A stretch of DNA of 64,000 nt from JACKFB01 sp041389525 (GCA_041389525.1 JAWKRR010000044.1:3371-67370); one strand, 5' to 3'; numbered from the stretch's first letter, positions 17,855 through 27,445 are shown. Notes: generated from the sequence alone by a model not told the origin. A program made the numbers and translations.

Positions 17855-20800
17855 CTACAGCCCCGCCGCGCGGCGGGCGCAGGTGTCGTTCGTGATGCTC
17901 GCGATGGCCCCCACCGAGCCGCACAGCACCAGCAAGGTCTCGCAGCCGTCGCCGTTGAAGTCGTAGGCCATGATGTCGCTGGGCTGGCGGCAGACCGGGA
18001 TGATGACCGGGCCATGGAACTGGCGGAGGTACGCCTGGTTGGGATCGGTACCCGCGGCCAAGTAGATCGAGATCTGCGAGCGCCCCGCCTCCACGAAGAC
18101 CACGTCCAGGAAGCCGTCCGAGTTCACGTCCGAGAGCACGACGCCGTCGGCGCCGCCCTTCTGCTCGACCCCCGGCTCGACGGCCAGCGGCGACTCGAAG
18201 GGGTTGAGGCCGGGCCGCCCGAAGGCCAGCATCACGTTACCCGACACCGACGCCGCGAAGTCCAGCAGGCCGTCGTTGTTGATGTCCTTCACGTCGAACT
18301 GCCGCGGGTTGTCGCCCACCGAGCTCGTCGTCGGCGGCCCGAACGGGAACACCGGGTCCGGCTTCTCCCAGCGGTAGGTCGTCATCGAGTCGCTGCTGCC
18401 GCTGAGCACCATCACGTCGCCCTTCACCAGCGGGCTCGTGTCCACTTGGCCCTTCTTGGGCCCCTCCGTCGCGACCTTGCTCATGGCCAGCGCCTGACCG
18501 CCGAACTCCTTGCCGACCGAATCCTGCGGGCAGATGTTGGGCTCCCAGCACTGCCAGAACGGGCAGATCTCTTCCTTGAGCGGATGGCAGAGCTTCGCCG
18601 GGTTCCACGCGCAGGTGCGCAGCATGGGCGGGACGGGGGCGTCGCAGCTCTGCGCGAAGCCGGCGTCGGTGCCGATGACGAAGGTGGGGATGACACCGGA
18701 AGGAGGCGGCACCATGCTGAACGATTGGATGGCCGTCGGTGAGGTCGCGCCGCCATTGTACGGCGAGAACATCGACCCGGCGGTCTGCCCAAAGCCCACG
18801 GGATCCCAGAAACCCTTCGCGCTGGACGTGTTGATGTAGAGCGTCGCGACCGACTGCGGCGTACCCGCGGAGCCGCCGACGATCAGCACGTCGCGCTTGC
18901 CATCGGGCTTCACCTCGCCGCCCGGGCTCACGAGGTCCATCACCTCGATCTGGTTGACCGTCACGGGTCCCGCGTACTGCGGCGCCAGCGGGTACACGAT
19001 GGCTGGGAAGCGATCGTAGGCCGCCGGCCACGAGGGTTCATCGGGCCCGTAGTGCCCCTGGGTCCAGACGAACATGGTCGGCGACGAGGCCCCCTTGAGC
19101 AGGAAGTTCCGATAGAGCTGCCCCATCGGGTGGTAGTCACGCAGCCACGACGCGGTCGGGTAGGTCCGGGTGGAGGAGAAGGCGATGATCTCGGGCTTCG
19201 GATCACCATGCAGGTCCGCGATCGTGAACTTCTGGATCTGGCCGCCCGTCGAGCTGCCCTGCTTGCCCAGCGGGGTCAGCAGCACGCGCGTCGCCTCGAG
19301 GTCAAAGCCCTGCTCGGGCGCGGTGCGGTTCCTGAAGATGCCGAAGCCGGCGTCTCGGAAGTCCATGTAGAAGTCGAGCAGACCGTCCTGGTCGAAGTCG
19401 GCCAGCTTCAGGTTCTGCGCTTGGCTTCCGGTGGTGAACCCGACGCCCTCGTTGACCGGATTCTGGAGCTGGTCAGCCAGCACGTCCGGGTCGCCGACCT
19501 GGTTGAAGCGCCCCTGGCCGTTTCCGAGGTGTACTTCCAGGATCTGCGCCGCTTGGCTCAAGATCGCGAAGTCCTCGTGCCCGTCGAGGTCGAAGTCCCC
19601 GCAGACCAACCCCTTGATCGTCGCGTTGGTGGCCCCCGACATGTTCCAGATCTCGTAAGGGTCGTTGGCGCCCTTGCTGTTCTGGAACTTGCCGTCGCCG
19701 ATGTTGCGGAGCACCCGCCAGGTGCCCGACGACTCGGTGCCCGCGACGATGTCGAGGCGGTCCGGCCCCGGGCCCGGCTCCTCGATGAAGTTGCCGGTGC
19801 AGAAGTACTTCACGTCCTGCGCGTTCGAGCTGGGCACAGGCCACACGAAGCTCACCGTGGCCTGGCTGAACGCCGTGTCCAGCAGGTTGGTCTCGAAGAA
19901 GCGGTTGGCGAAGACGTTGATCTGGTTGTGCGACTCGGAGGCGACCACGAGATCCAAGAAGCCGTCAGGCTCGCCCTGGTCACCGGTCAGGTCGACCACC
20001 TCGGCCGTGATGAGGTCCTCGATACCGCCGGCCTTCGTCGCTGGCGAGAAGAGCTCTTTGCACACATAGCCCGTGCTGCTGCCAGGGACGGCCAGCGCGT
20101 CGGCGCTCACTTCCGCGCCGCCATCGGCGTCCGGGCCCGCGTCGCCGCTGGGGATGACGACCTCATCGCACTGGTCGGAGAAGGCCGGCTGGTCCGCGCG
20201 CTGCCGCTTGAAGAGGATGATCGACTCCGACTGCCCAGAGGTGATCAGCGCGATGTCCCCGCGTCGCGTGTCCGGCGGGTCGTTGGTGAAATCGGCCACG
20301 ATGAGGTCGCGAATCACCGTACCGCTCGAGATCGGCAGCGCGTGCGACTCGGTGAGCAGCAGCGTGCCGCCCGGGAGCTGGCGATGGACAGCGACCGCGT
20401 TGCCGATGGAGGCGACCGACTGGATCGCCACCACGTCGAAATCACCGTCCGCGTCGAGGTCGGCGACAGCCACCTGGGTGGCCTGGCGGTTCGTCAGCGA
20501 CCGGATGTCGCTGAACTGACCCGGCCCGTCCACGCCGTCATTGAGCGCCAGCACGACGCCTTGGGTGGTCGCGAAGATGAGGTCCGGGTAGGTGTCGTCG
20601 TTCCAATCGACGATCTCCGCGTCATTGATGGTGGTCTTGGGCGGCAGCAGGGTCCGCGCGAACTGACGCAAGAAGGGGTGCGCGATGACCTTCACCTCGG
20701 CGGTGAGGGTGGTCGACTGCCCGCACGCGTCGTAGGCCCGCAGCTCGAGGTCCGCCGCCGCGGTCAGCTCGTCTCGGAGATCGAGCGCCGAGTCGATAGG

Positions 20801-21556
20801 CTGCGTCTTGATCTGCTCGGCCGTGTGCTCGATCTCGAGCACGAGCTCGCCGTTGAAATACGCCTCGAACCGGCCGACCTGCATATTGTCCGTCACGGTG
20901 CCCGTGATGGGCTGCAGGCCGGACATGGTCGGCGTCGTCTTCCCCAGGTTGGGCGCCGTGACCTTCAGCTGCGGCGCGCTGTTGTCGTAGATGAACTCGC
21001 GCTGGGTGCGCAGCTCCGGGTCGCTCGGGTAGCTGAGGGTCACCTTGCCGTCGCTGTCCTCGACGCTCTCGAAGGCGGCGAGGCCCAGCAGGAACTTCTT
21101 CCCGTCGACCAGGTTCGCCTGCCCGGGGAGCGGGTCGCCCTCTGCGGGCGCGGCGAGCGCTGACCCGTTGAGCGTGAACACGTAGCGGTCCGAAGAGCCA
21201 TTCTCGAGGGCGGGCTCAACTCCCAGCACCGGGCCGGCAGTGTCGGTGTCGTTTTTGGGAATGAAGAGGCGGAGCTTGCGGGTCCCGATGTTCTCGGCCC
21301 CCACCAACACGCGAATGTTCCCGCCGCAAAAGAGCGTCGGGTACTCGTCGAGCCCGACAATGCCCAGAATGCTGAGGACGGGCGGCAGCTCCGGGCCGGT
21401 CTCGGCCTCGGCCACCACGACGTCGGGCTTCGGCTTCACCGTGTCTTTCGGAGGCAGCACGATGGGGGGAGCCGTCTTCTCTCCGCCGCCACCGCACGCG
21501 AGAAGGAGCCCGCCTGCGAGCAGCACCACCATCGACACGCTCAACACTCGACTCAT
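17855..21556 (-). CDS. Large FG-GAP/VCBS-repeat lipoprotein
   Basis: A 1233-residue predicted lipoprotein. The ATG at 21556 has GGGAGG upstream, and the signal peptide ends in LLLAC (lipidation at Cys21). An Asp/Pro/Lys-rich linker leads to an N-terminal beta-rich region. At least seven FG-GAP/VCBS-type repeats follow, recognisable by calcium-loop motifs such as DLDADGDFD, DFDLDGHED, DFDQDGLLD, DINNDGLLD, DVNSDGFLD and DFNGDGCE, which normally build beta-propellers. A Cys/Trp-rich insert (ICPFWQCWEPNICPQ) lies near residue 1010. Probably an outer-membrane-anchored surface protein; ligand unknown. The long plus-strand frame across it (19052-21163) is an antisense shadow. Confidence 0.87.
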   Translation of the reverse strand: MSRVLSVSMVVLLAGGLLLACGGGGEKTAPPIVLPPKDTVKPKPDVVVAEAETGPELPPVLSILGIVGLDEYPTLFCGGNIRVLVGAENIGTRKLRLFIPKNDTDTAGPVLGVEPALENGSSDRYVFTLNGSALAAPAEGDPLPGQANLVDGKKFLLGLAAFESVEDSDGKVTLSYPSDPELRTQREFIYDNSAPQLKVTAPNLGKTTPTMSGLQPITGTVTDNMQVGRFEAYFNGELVLEIEHTAEQIKTQPIDSALDLRDELTAAADLELRAYDACGQSTTLTAEVKVIAHPFLRQFARTLLPPKTTINDAEIVDWNDDTYPDLIFATTQGVVLALNDGVDGPGQFSDIRSLTNRQATQVAVADLDADGDFDVVAIQSVASIGNAVAVHRQLPGGTLLLTESHALPISSGTVIRDLIVADFTNDPPDTRRGDIALITSGQSESIILFKRQRADQPAFSDQCDEVVIPSGDAGPDADGGAEVSADALAVPGSSTGYVCKELFSPATKAGGIEDLITAEVVDLTGDQGEPDGFLDLVVASESHNQINVFANRFFETNLLDTAFSQATVSFVWPVPSSNAQDVKYFCTGNFIEEPGPGPDRLDIVAGTESSGTWRVLRNIGDGKFQNSKGANDPYEIWNMSGATNATIKGLVCGDFDLDGHEDFAILSQAAQILEVHLGNGQGRFNQVGDPDVLADQLQNPVNEGVGFTTGSQAQNLKLADFDQDGLLDFYMDFRDAGFGIFRNRTAPEQGFDLEATRVLLTPLGKQGSSTGGQIQKFTIADLHGDPKPEIIAFSSTRTYPTASWLRDYHPMGQLYRNFLLKGASSPTMFVWTQGHYGPDEPSWPAAYDRFPAIVYPLAPQYAGPVTVNQIEVMDLVSPGGEVKPDGKRDVLIVGGSAGTPQSVATLYINTSSAKGFWDPVGFGQTAGSMFSPYNGGATSPTAIQSFSMVPPPSGVIPTFVIGTDAGFAQSCDAPVPPMLRTCAWNPAKLCHPLKEEICPFWQCWEPNICPQDSVGKEFGGQALAMSKVATEGPKKGQVDTSPLVKGDVMVLSGSSDSMTTYRWEKPDPVFPFGPPTTSSVGDNPRQFDVKDINNDGLLDFAASVSGNVMLAFGRPGLNPFESPLAVEPGVEQKGGADGVVLSDVNSDGFLDVVFVEAGRSQISIYLAAGTDPNQAYLRQFHGPVIIPVCRQPSDIMAYDFNGDGCETLLVLCGSVGAIASITNDTCARRAAGL

Positions 21557-21866
21557 TCCGACCTCCCGCACGCACCACCGCTATCTATCACGTTCGATTA
21601 TCCGAAGCGCCCACTTGGCGAGTCAAGGCGCACGCTATGCAGCGGAGCCCCTCGATGCTAAATCCAGGCACTGGGCCCGAGCACAAGCAGGGAGCCGATG
21701 CTGCCAAGACGCGCCCGACCCGGCCCGTCATTGAACTTCGTGGATGCATCCGCTCGTTGCTCGAATCGGCGCCAAGTGTAGTGGGGATGAGGGCGCCGCG
21801 AAATCGGCGGCTCGGATTCCGCGCAAACCCCTAGCGCAAACGTGACTCCGACGGTGTGACTGAACG
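21557..21866. other. Divergent intergenic region
   Basis: 310 bp between the minus-strand FG-GAP gene and the plus-strand acidic protein gene. It must carry the promoter of the FG-GAP gene. AT content rises around 21590-21660, but no convincing paired hexamers or hairpin were found. A 65-codon frame (21637-21834) has no recognisable features. Confidence 0.4.
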
Positions 21867-22553
21867 ATGCGACGCTTGGATTGGCAACTTGTACGGCCCA
21901 TGCGCACCGGCGAACCGGGCGGGTCGATGGAGCTCGCGCTCATCCTGCGGCGCTTGGTGACCCGTGAAGCCGCGGACGAGCTGCCGCCCGAAGACGCCGC
22001 GCTGCTCGACGAGCTAGAGGTCAGCTACGACACCGACACGATCTCGTCGTGCGAGGCGGTCGGCGCCCCCATCGTGCAGGACGACCCGGAGTGGGAGTCG
22101 CGGCTGGTGGACGAATTCGCCGAGTCCGACGTCGACGTCGAGCTGGAAGAGTTCCTCGAGATGCGCAAATCGGACGCCGACTGTGAGCGCTGCCCGCACG
22201 CGTCGCCGTACAGCGTCTATCCGATGGACGCGTGCGAGTTCTCGGCCGGAGCGCTCGAGGTGGTGCTGCTGGACGGCGAGGCGCGGGCCCAGGCCGCGCG
22301 GCCAATGGACGCCGCGGGGATGAGCGCGTACGCGGACACCCTGGACGCCGCGCTGCGCGACGGCCGCTACCGGGCCAGCGACGCGCTCGACGTCGAGGAT
22401 TACCTCGCCTCGGCGGTGCGCTTTCTGCGCTTCTGGGCCGAGCGCGGATTTGCCATTTTGCCAGGCGATATCGACGAGATCGTCGACTTCTCCGAGTCCA
22501 CCGACCCCGGGGTCCCGGGCGAGGACGAAGGGCCCACGCCGACCTACCACTGA
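21867..22553 (+). CDS. Acidic hypothetical protein
   Basis: Up to 228 residues; not recognised. The start is uncertain: ATG codons at 21867, 21900 and 21927 are all in frame and none has a strong Shine-Dalgarno sequence; the compositionally regular part begins at 21927 (MELALILRRLVTREAADEL). The protein is strongly acidic and has a single Cys-x2-Cys pair (ADCERCPHAS) in the middle, which could bind metal with other ligands. The second half looks helical. No signal peptide or membrane segment is apparent. It converges on the dctM gene with an 18 bp gap. Confidence 0.6.
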   Translation: MRRLDWQLVRPMRTGEPGGSMELALILRRLVTREAADELPPEDAALLDELEVSYDTDTISSCEAVGAPIVQDDPEWESRLVDEFAESDVDVELEEFLEMRKSDADCERCPHASPYSVYPMDACEFSAGALEVVLLDGEARAQAARPMDAAGMSAYADTLDAALRDGRYRASDALDVEDYLASAVRFLRFWAERGFAILPGDIDEIVDFSESTDPGVPGEDEGPTPTYH

Positions 22554-22571
22554 GGTCAGCGGCGCGAGGGT

Positions 22572-24293
22572 CTAAGGCGCGTCGTTGCCCATGGAGTCCA
22601 TGAGCTTTCGATACTCAGGGTCCTTCATCAGGTCCTGAATCGTCGCGCCGCCCGCGCCCGGGTCGTCCTCTGCGGGAAAATCGTCCTCGGGCGGCAGCTC
22701 GTCCTCGACGTCGTCCTCCGCACCCGGCTGAGCCCCCATCTCTTCCATGAGCTTGCGGTACTCGGGATCGTTCATCAGATCCTGCACCGAGCCGCCGCCC
22801 GCGTCGTCGGCTGCGGGGTCGGGTTCGGGCAGCGCGTCGGGCGCTAGGAAGCCCTCCTCGTCCACCTCTTCGACCGGCCGCAGCACGGTCCCCGAGGGGA
22901 ACGGCGTCCAGAAGGGCTTGTCGTTTCGCAGGTTGTTGATCCCCAGCGAGACCGAGGGCACCCAGGTCACGATGCCGAGGCTGAGAATCAGCAGCAGCAA
23001 GAACGGCGCGACCGAGCGAATCACCAGCCCGAACGACTTGCCGAAGTAGGTCGTCGCCACGAAGAGGTTGAGGCCCAGCGGCGGCGTCAGGTATCCGATC
23101 TCGAGGTTCACGATGAAGATGAGGCCAACGTGGATCGGGTCGAAGCCAAGCTGCCCGGCGATGGGCGCCACCAACGGCACGAAGAGGATGATGGCGCTGA
23201 TGATGTCCATCAGGCAGCCGACGATGAGCAGCAGCACGTTCAGCAAGAGGATGAAGGTGAAGGGCGTCAGCTCGAAGCCGGCCAGCCAGGCCACGATGGC
23301 GTCCGGGACCTCCTTGATGGCCATGAACTCCGAGAAGCCGAACGCCACGCAGACGATGACCAGGATGGACCCCATGAGCACGGCCGTCTCGGCGAGGATC
23401 TCGGGCAGGTCGGAGAGGGTCAGGCTGCGGTGGATCCACAGCTCGATGCCCAGCGCCAGGACGACGCTGATGGCCGACGCCTCGGTGGCGTTGAAGACGC
23501 CGAGGTAGATGCCGCCCAGGATGAAGAGCGGGAGGAAGAGCGCCCAGATGCCGTCGAGGAAGGTGCTGACGACGCGCTTCATGGAGAAGCGGCCGCGCGG
23601 GATGCCGCGCCCGCGGAAGATGCAGTAGCCGGCGAGCAGGAGCCCGATGAGGATGCCGGGGCCGATGCCGGCGATGAAGAGATCCTCGATGTTCACGACC
23701 TCGCCGGCGCTGGTCGCGAAGATGGCGTAGACGATCATCGGGATCGACGGCGGGATGATGATCCCGAGGGTGCCTGCGGTGGTCACGAGGCCCAGGCCGA
23801 GCCGCTCGCCGTAGCCTGCCTCGACCAGCGCCGGGAGCATGATGGCGCCGATGGTGATGACGGTGACGGGAGAGGAGCCCGAGATCGCCGCGAAGAACAT
23901 GCAGGCGGCGATGGTGCTCAGCGCCAGCCCGCCCGGCAGCCAGCCGAAGAGCGCGTTGGCGAACGCGACGAGCCGGGTCGCGATGGCGCCCCGGCTCATG
24001 ATGGCGCCGGCGATCATGAAGAAGGGGATGGCGACCATGGTGGGCTGCTCGGCCAGCTCGACCATGCGCTCGATGAGGTTGAAATTGTTAGCGAATCCGT
24101 CGAGGGATTCGAAGGTGTTGGCGTACTCGGGCCACGCCAAGAAGCAGGCGACCGCGAAGCCGCCGATGACCACGAAGAGCGGCACGCCGAGGGCGACCAG
24201 CACCAGCAGCACCGCGGTGACGAGGATGCCGCCGCCGGCCAGCGGCTCAGCCGCGGCCTGAACCAGGGCGTCTTGGAGGATCGACTCCAGCAT
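22572..24293 (-). CDS. dctM: TRAP transporter large permease (DctM) with tailed C-terminus
   Basis: A 573-residue inner-membrane protein. The ATG at 24293 overlaps the dctQ stop by one base (TGATG), so upstream codons in this frame are ignored. The first 445 or so residues are a typical DctM/ion transporter superfamily permease with about a dozen helices, including IAGAIMSRG, SGSSPVTVITIG and GTLGIIIPPSIPMIVY. It couples Na+ or H+ flow to uptake of a substrate delivered by DctP. Family members usually end near 425-440 residues. Here about 120 further acidic residues follow, carrying two nearly identical copies of DLMxDPEYRKLMxxMG (about residues 502-521 and 551-570). Last gene of the TRAP operon. 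Confidence 0.9.
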   Translation of the reverse strand: MLESILQDALVQAAAEPLAGGGILVTAVLLVLVALGVPLFVVIGGFAVACFLAWPEYANTFESLDGFANNFNLIERMVELAEQPTMVAIPFFMIAGAIMSRGAIATRLVAFANALFGWLPGGLALSTIAACMFFAAISGSSPVTVITIGAIMLPALVEAGYGERLGLGLVTTAGTLGIIIPPSIPMIVYAIFATSAGEVVNIEDLFIAGIGPGILIGLLLAGYCIFRGRGIPRGRFSMKRVVSTFLDGIWALFLPLFILGGIYLGVFNATEASAISVVLALGIELWIHRSLTLSDLPEILAETAVLMGSILVIVCVAFGFSEFMAIKEVPDAIVAWLAGFELTPFTFILLLNVLLLIVGCLMDIISAIILFVPLVAPIAGQLGFDPIHVGLIFIVNLEIGYLTPPLGLNLFVATTYFGKSFGLVIRSVAPFLLLLILSLGIVTWVPSVSLGINNLRNDKPFWTPFPSGTVLRPVEEVDEEGFLAPDALPEPDPAADDAGGGSVQDLMNDPEYRKLMEEMGAQPGAEDDVEDELPPEDDFPAEDDPGAGGATIQDLMKDPEYRKLMDSMGNDAP

Positions 24294-25264
24294 CAGTGCA
24301 GATCCAGGGCTTCGGGCTCGGGCACCTCGCCGCGCCGCCACATCCCGAGGTCCCGGGCCAGATGCCCCGAGAAGCGCACGACCATCACGCCGAGCGCCAC
24401 CGCGATGGGCAGGCTGATGACCCACTCAGGGAGGCCGCTGGCCTGCATCGTCCCGCCGTGCTCGATCTTGCTGAGCAAGAAGTGCAGCGCCAGCCCGCCC
24501 AGAAACACGCAAAAGATGATGGTCATCAGCCCGCCCACCGCGTTGTAGAGCGGCAGGTGGCGTGGCGGCATCTTCTTGCGGACGGCGTCCACGCGGATGT
24601 GCTTGCGCTCGCGCGTCGCCATCGAGGCGCCGAGAAAGCCGACGTACATCAGCAGGACGCTCGAGAGCTCGACGCTCCAGAGGTACTGCTCCTCGACGTG
24701 GGTCGCGAAGAACCAAGCCACGGGCGCGGCGCCGAGCACCACCGAGGCCGCGCCAACGTAAGCGCCGGTCCTCAGCGCGCGCACCAGCGACGCCCCCGTC
24801 AGGATGGCGAGGCTGCCGAGACACATCCAGCGCGAGGGCGTGACCGCGACCAGCTCGAGGAAGCCCCAGACCAGCAGCACCAACAGGAGCGCCAGCCCGA
24901 TGCGCTTCGGCCACGAGCCCGGCGGAGACGGCGCGTCCGGGTCCAGCCCCACGCGAGCGCGGGTGCGCAGCGCCAGCAGCGCCATGACGAACGCGATAAT
25001 CGCCAGGACCACCGGCGTCTCGCGGCCCGTCACCTGCGCCAGCACCTCGGGCGTCGCCTCGCCCACGCTGCCGAAGCCGTGCATTCGCAAGGCGAGGCGG
25101 TCGAAGGCGTTGACCTGCGCCCGCATCTCGCGGTGCATGATCTGCAAGAAGTAGGTGAGCGTCATCAGCAGCAATGCGCCGGTGATGAGCCCCCGCTCGA
25201 TCGCGTAAGTCAGCGCGTCAAGACGCGCGAGCGGGCGGGCCGCTTCGGGTGCAGGCTCGCCCAT
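24293..25264 (-). CDS. dctQ: Enlarged TRAP transporter small permease (DctQ)
   Basis: A 323-residue membrane protein. The DctQ core is recognisable in residues about 190-310, with the helix-loop ELSSVLLMYVGFLGASMA followed by ATRERKHIRVDAV. A usual DctQ has about 160-220 residues and four helices. Here the first helix (about 27-47) is separated from the rest of the core by about 130 residues with several extra hydrophobic segments (near 75-97, 118-140, 143-165 and 170-185). DctQ pairs with DctM in the inner membrane. Its start is 7 bases after the dctP stop, and its stop overlaps the dctM start. Confidence 0.82.
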   Translation of the reverse strand: MGEPAPEAARPLARLDALTYAIERGLITGALLLMTLTYFLQIMHREMRAQVNAFDRLALRMHGFGSVGEATPEVLAQVTGRETPVVLAIIAFVMALLALRTRARVGLDPDAPSPPGSWPKRIGLALLLVLLVWGFLELVAVTPSRWMCLGSLAILTGASLVRALRTGAYVGAASVVLGAAPVAWFFATHVEEQYLWSVELSSVLLMYVGFLGASMATRERKHIRVDAVRKKMPPRHLPLYNAVGGLMTIIFCVFLGGLALHFLLSKIEHGGTMQASGLPEWVISLPIAVALGVMVVRFSGHLARDLGMWRRGEVPEPEALDLH

Positions 25265-25271
25265 CGCGTGT

Positions 25272-26273
25272 TCAGCGGCTCTTCTTGAGGAGCTCGTACA
25301 GCGACTTGCCCGCCGGGGTGGTGTCGGCGAGGAACTTGGCCGCGACGCCAGAGGTCGCTCGCGCGAACTCCGCCTTCTCGGCGGCGGTCAGCGTGCGGAT
25401 CTTCACGCCGTCCTTCTCGTACTCCTTGAGAAGGCGGGTGTTCATCGCGCGGACCGCGACGCGACCGCGGGTCGTCTCGCCGTCCGGCACCTTCATCAAG
25501 ATCGCCTTCAGGTCGGCCGGCAGCCCGTCGAACCAGCTCTTGCAGTAGACGACGATGGCGCCCTGGTAGATGTGGTCCGAGACCGTGACGTACTTGATCT
25601 CTTTGTGCCACTGGGTCGCGTAGGCGTAGAGCAGCGTGTTGTCGTAGCCGTTGACGACGCCGCTCGCCAAGCTCGAGCCGACCTCACCGACCGCGATGGT
25701 GGACGCGCTGGCGCCCAGGGCGCGGTACATCTCGACGTGGGGCATCGCGGGCTGCGAGCGCATCTTCTGGCCGGCTAGGTCGGCGGGCTTGACGAAGAAC
25801 TTCTCCTTGGAGGCGAACTCGCGGAACCCGTTCTCGCCCCACATGTAGAAGATGAATCCCTTCGCCTCCAGCAGCCGGCGCACGGCGTCCGTCGAGGCGT
25901 CGAGCGCCTTGTCGGCCTGCTTGTAGTCGTTGAAGAGGTACGGCAACTCGAGGGCGAAGAGTTCGGGGACCGCGGCGCCGAGCGCACCGACAGAGACCGC
26001 GATGCCGCCCAGCGAACCCTTCTGGCAGCGGCTGACGAGGCTGCCCTCGCTGCCGAGCTTTCCACCCAGGTACAGCTTCACGTCGACGCGCGAGCCTGCC
26101 TCCGCGGACACCCGGCTCTTCACGCTCGCCAGCAGCGCCGACCACGGCGTCCCGGTGGGTGCCACGCTGCCGATACGCAACGTGGCCTCCTGCGCGCTGG
26201 CCGCGGTGGGGGTCGCGGCCGTCGCGGCGAGGCAGAGGGTAGCAAGCAGGCTGTTCTTCAGCAGATTCCGCAT
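25272..26273 (-). CDS. dctP: TRAP transporter periplasmic substrate-binding protein (DctP)
   Basis: A 333-residue periplasmic binding protein. The ATG at 26273 is preferred over 26285 because GGAGA sits 6 bases before it. The signal peptide ends PTAASAQ. Family features include the early strand LRIGSVAPTGTPW, the LFALELPYLFNDYKQADKAL region, and GQKMRSQPAMPHVEMYRALGA, which contains the Arg that contacts the substrate carboxylate in characterised DctP proteins. The substrate is unknown. The adjacent TAtT gene places it in the TPR-associated TRAP (TPAT) class, whose binding protein works with a TPR lipoprotein. Confidence 0.9.
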   Translation of the reverse strand: MRNLLKNSLLATLCLAATAATPTAASAQEATLRIGSVAPTGTPWSALLASVKSRVSAEAGSRVDVKLYLGGKLGSEGSLVSRCQKGSLGGIAVSVGALGAAVPELFALELPYLFNDYKQADKALDASTDAVRRLLEAKGFIFYMWGENGFREFASKEKFFVKPADLAGQKMRSQPAMPHVEMYRALGASASTIAVGEVGSSLASGVVNGYDNTLLYAYATQWHKEIKYVTVSDHIYQGAIVVYCKSWFDGLPADLKAILMKVPDGETTRGRVAVRAMNTRLLKEYEKDGVKIRTLTAAEKAEFARATSGVAAKFLADTTPAGKSLYELLKKSR

Positions 26274-26359
26274 CGTTGTCTCCATCGGAAATGACGCCCG
26301 CCGGCTGCCATGGGCCCCTGGCCGTGGGCGCTGAACCGACGAGTCGGCCCCTTCCCTAT

Positions 26360-27256
26360 TCAGCCCTCGGGGAAGTAGACGTCAATCTCATCAAGCAGCA
26401 GCTTGGCTTTGCGCTGCTCGACCCGGTTCTCCGGCTCCAGGGCGGGCGTGGCGGTCACGTCGGCCTCGATGACCTCTTTGAGCAGACGCTCGAAGGTGGC
26501 GCGGTCGCCGGCCTTCAACGCGTTGAGCTCGGCGTAGAGCACCTTGGTCGCCAGATACTCGGGCGCGTTCTGGATGGAGGCCTGGAAGTGCTTGGCGCTG
26601 AGCGGGAGGTCGCCGTTCGGGAAGGGGATCTTCGTGAAGAACGCGCCGAAGTAGCGGTCGGCGGCCCAGTAGCTGAAGCTGGCGTCCAGTTCCTTGACCA
26701 GGTCCATGAGCGCTTTGATCCGGTCCTTCTGGTTCAAGACCTCGACGATCGAGGTCGCGAGGGCGTACTTGCCGAGGTTGGTCGCGTACCAATACATGGC
26801 GGGGATCGCGCCCTTGTCGAGCTGCTGCAGCGCGGTCTCGAAGGGCTGGCGCGAGCAGAACTTCGCCTTGAACTTCGGGTACTGCTGACCCAGGGCGACC
26901 TCGGCCGCGTTGGTTCCGTCGCGGAACGACTGCAGCATCTCGTCCTGCTTGGAGTCGTCGAAGCGCAGGTGCCCGTCGGCGAGGAAGTAGTACGCCTGGG
27001 CGAGCCGGACGCGCAGGGCGGAGTTGTTGGGGTCGAGGGCGAGCGAGCGCTTCCACGCGTCGATGGCCGCGCGAAGCTGGGCCTCGTCCCCGCGCTGCGC
27101 CCACGCCGCGTCGCCCTGGGACTCCAACTCTTTTGCGTCGCCGGACACCGAGCCGTCGGGGGACAGCGTGCCGCAGATGCCGGACTGGCGGCTCGCGCCG
27201 CAAGCGTTGATCGAGACAGCGGCGGCGAGCAGCGCCACAACGAGTACAGACTTCAT
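26360..27256 (-). CDS. TAtT lipoprotein of a TPR-associated TRAP transporter
   Basis: A 298-residue predicted lipoprotein. The ATG at 27256, with GAGG 6 bases upstream, is preferred; 27271 is an alternative. The signal peptide ends in a lipobox-like INAC. The mature part is helical with TPR-like repeats (AAIDAWKRSLALDPNNSALR, AQAYYFLADGHL) and the segment PAMYWYATNLGKY, as in the TAtT family. The Treponema pallidum member forms a trimer that binds the TRAP substrate-binding protein and is thought to hand hydrophobic ligands to it. First gene of a four-gene operon with dctP, dctQ and dctM, all on this strand with small or no gaps after dctP. Confidence 0.87.
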   Translation of the reverse strand: MKSVLVVALLAAAVSINACGASRQSGICGTLSPDGSVSGDAKELESQGDAAWAQRGDEAQLRAAIDAWKRSLALDPNNSALRVRLAQAYYFLADGHLRFDDSKQDEMLQSFRDGTNAAEVALGQQYPKFKAKFCSRQPFETALQQLDKGAIPAMYWYATNLGKYALATSIVEVLNQKDRIKALMDLVKELDASFSYWAADRYFGAFFTKIPFPNGDLPLSAKHFQASIQNAPEYLATKVLYAELNALKAGDRATFERLLKEVIEADVTATPALEPENRVEQRKAKLLLDEIDVYFPEG

Positions 27257-27338
27257 GGTCCGCCTCTTCATTTCTGGGGGTGACGTGGGCGTTCGTCGGG
27301 GGCCGAAAAGCGTCTTCAGCCTGACTGATCGCGCTGGC

Positions 27339-27368
27339 GGCGTAGCATGCGTTTGCGCGGGGTGTCAA
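27339..27368 (-). promoter_or_regulatory. Candidate promoter of the TRAP operon
   Basis: On the minus strand a perfect TTGACA (27363-27368) is followed after 18 bases by TACGCC (27339-27344), a weak -10. Transcription would start about 75 bases before the TAtT start codon. The -10 mismatch lowers confidence. Confidence 0.4.
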
Positions 27369-27445
27369 CGCGGTGCGGTCTGCGATCCGGCCGGTGTTGA
27401 CCCGCATTTCTGGACCGCTGAGGCCAGCGGACTGACGCTGGGGGC

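Noticed and set aside
19052..21163. Plus-strand frame of 703 codons opposite the FG-GAP lipoprotein gene
   Set aside because: The translation is Arg/Val/Glu-rich without motifs, while the minus strand has a lipobox and calcium-loop repeats.
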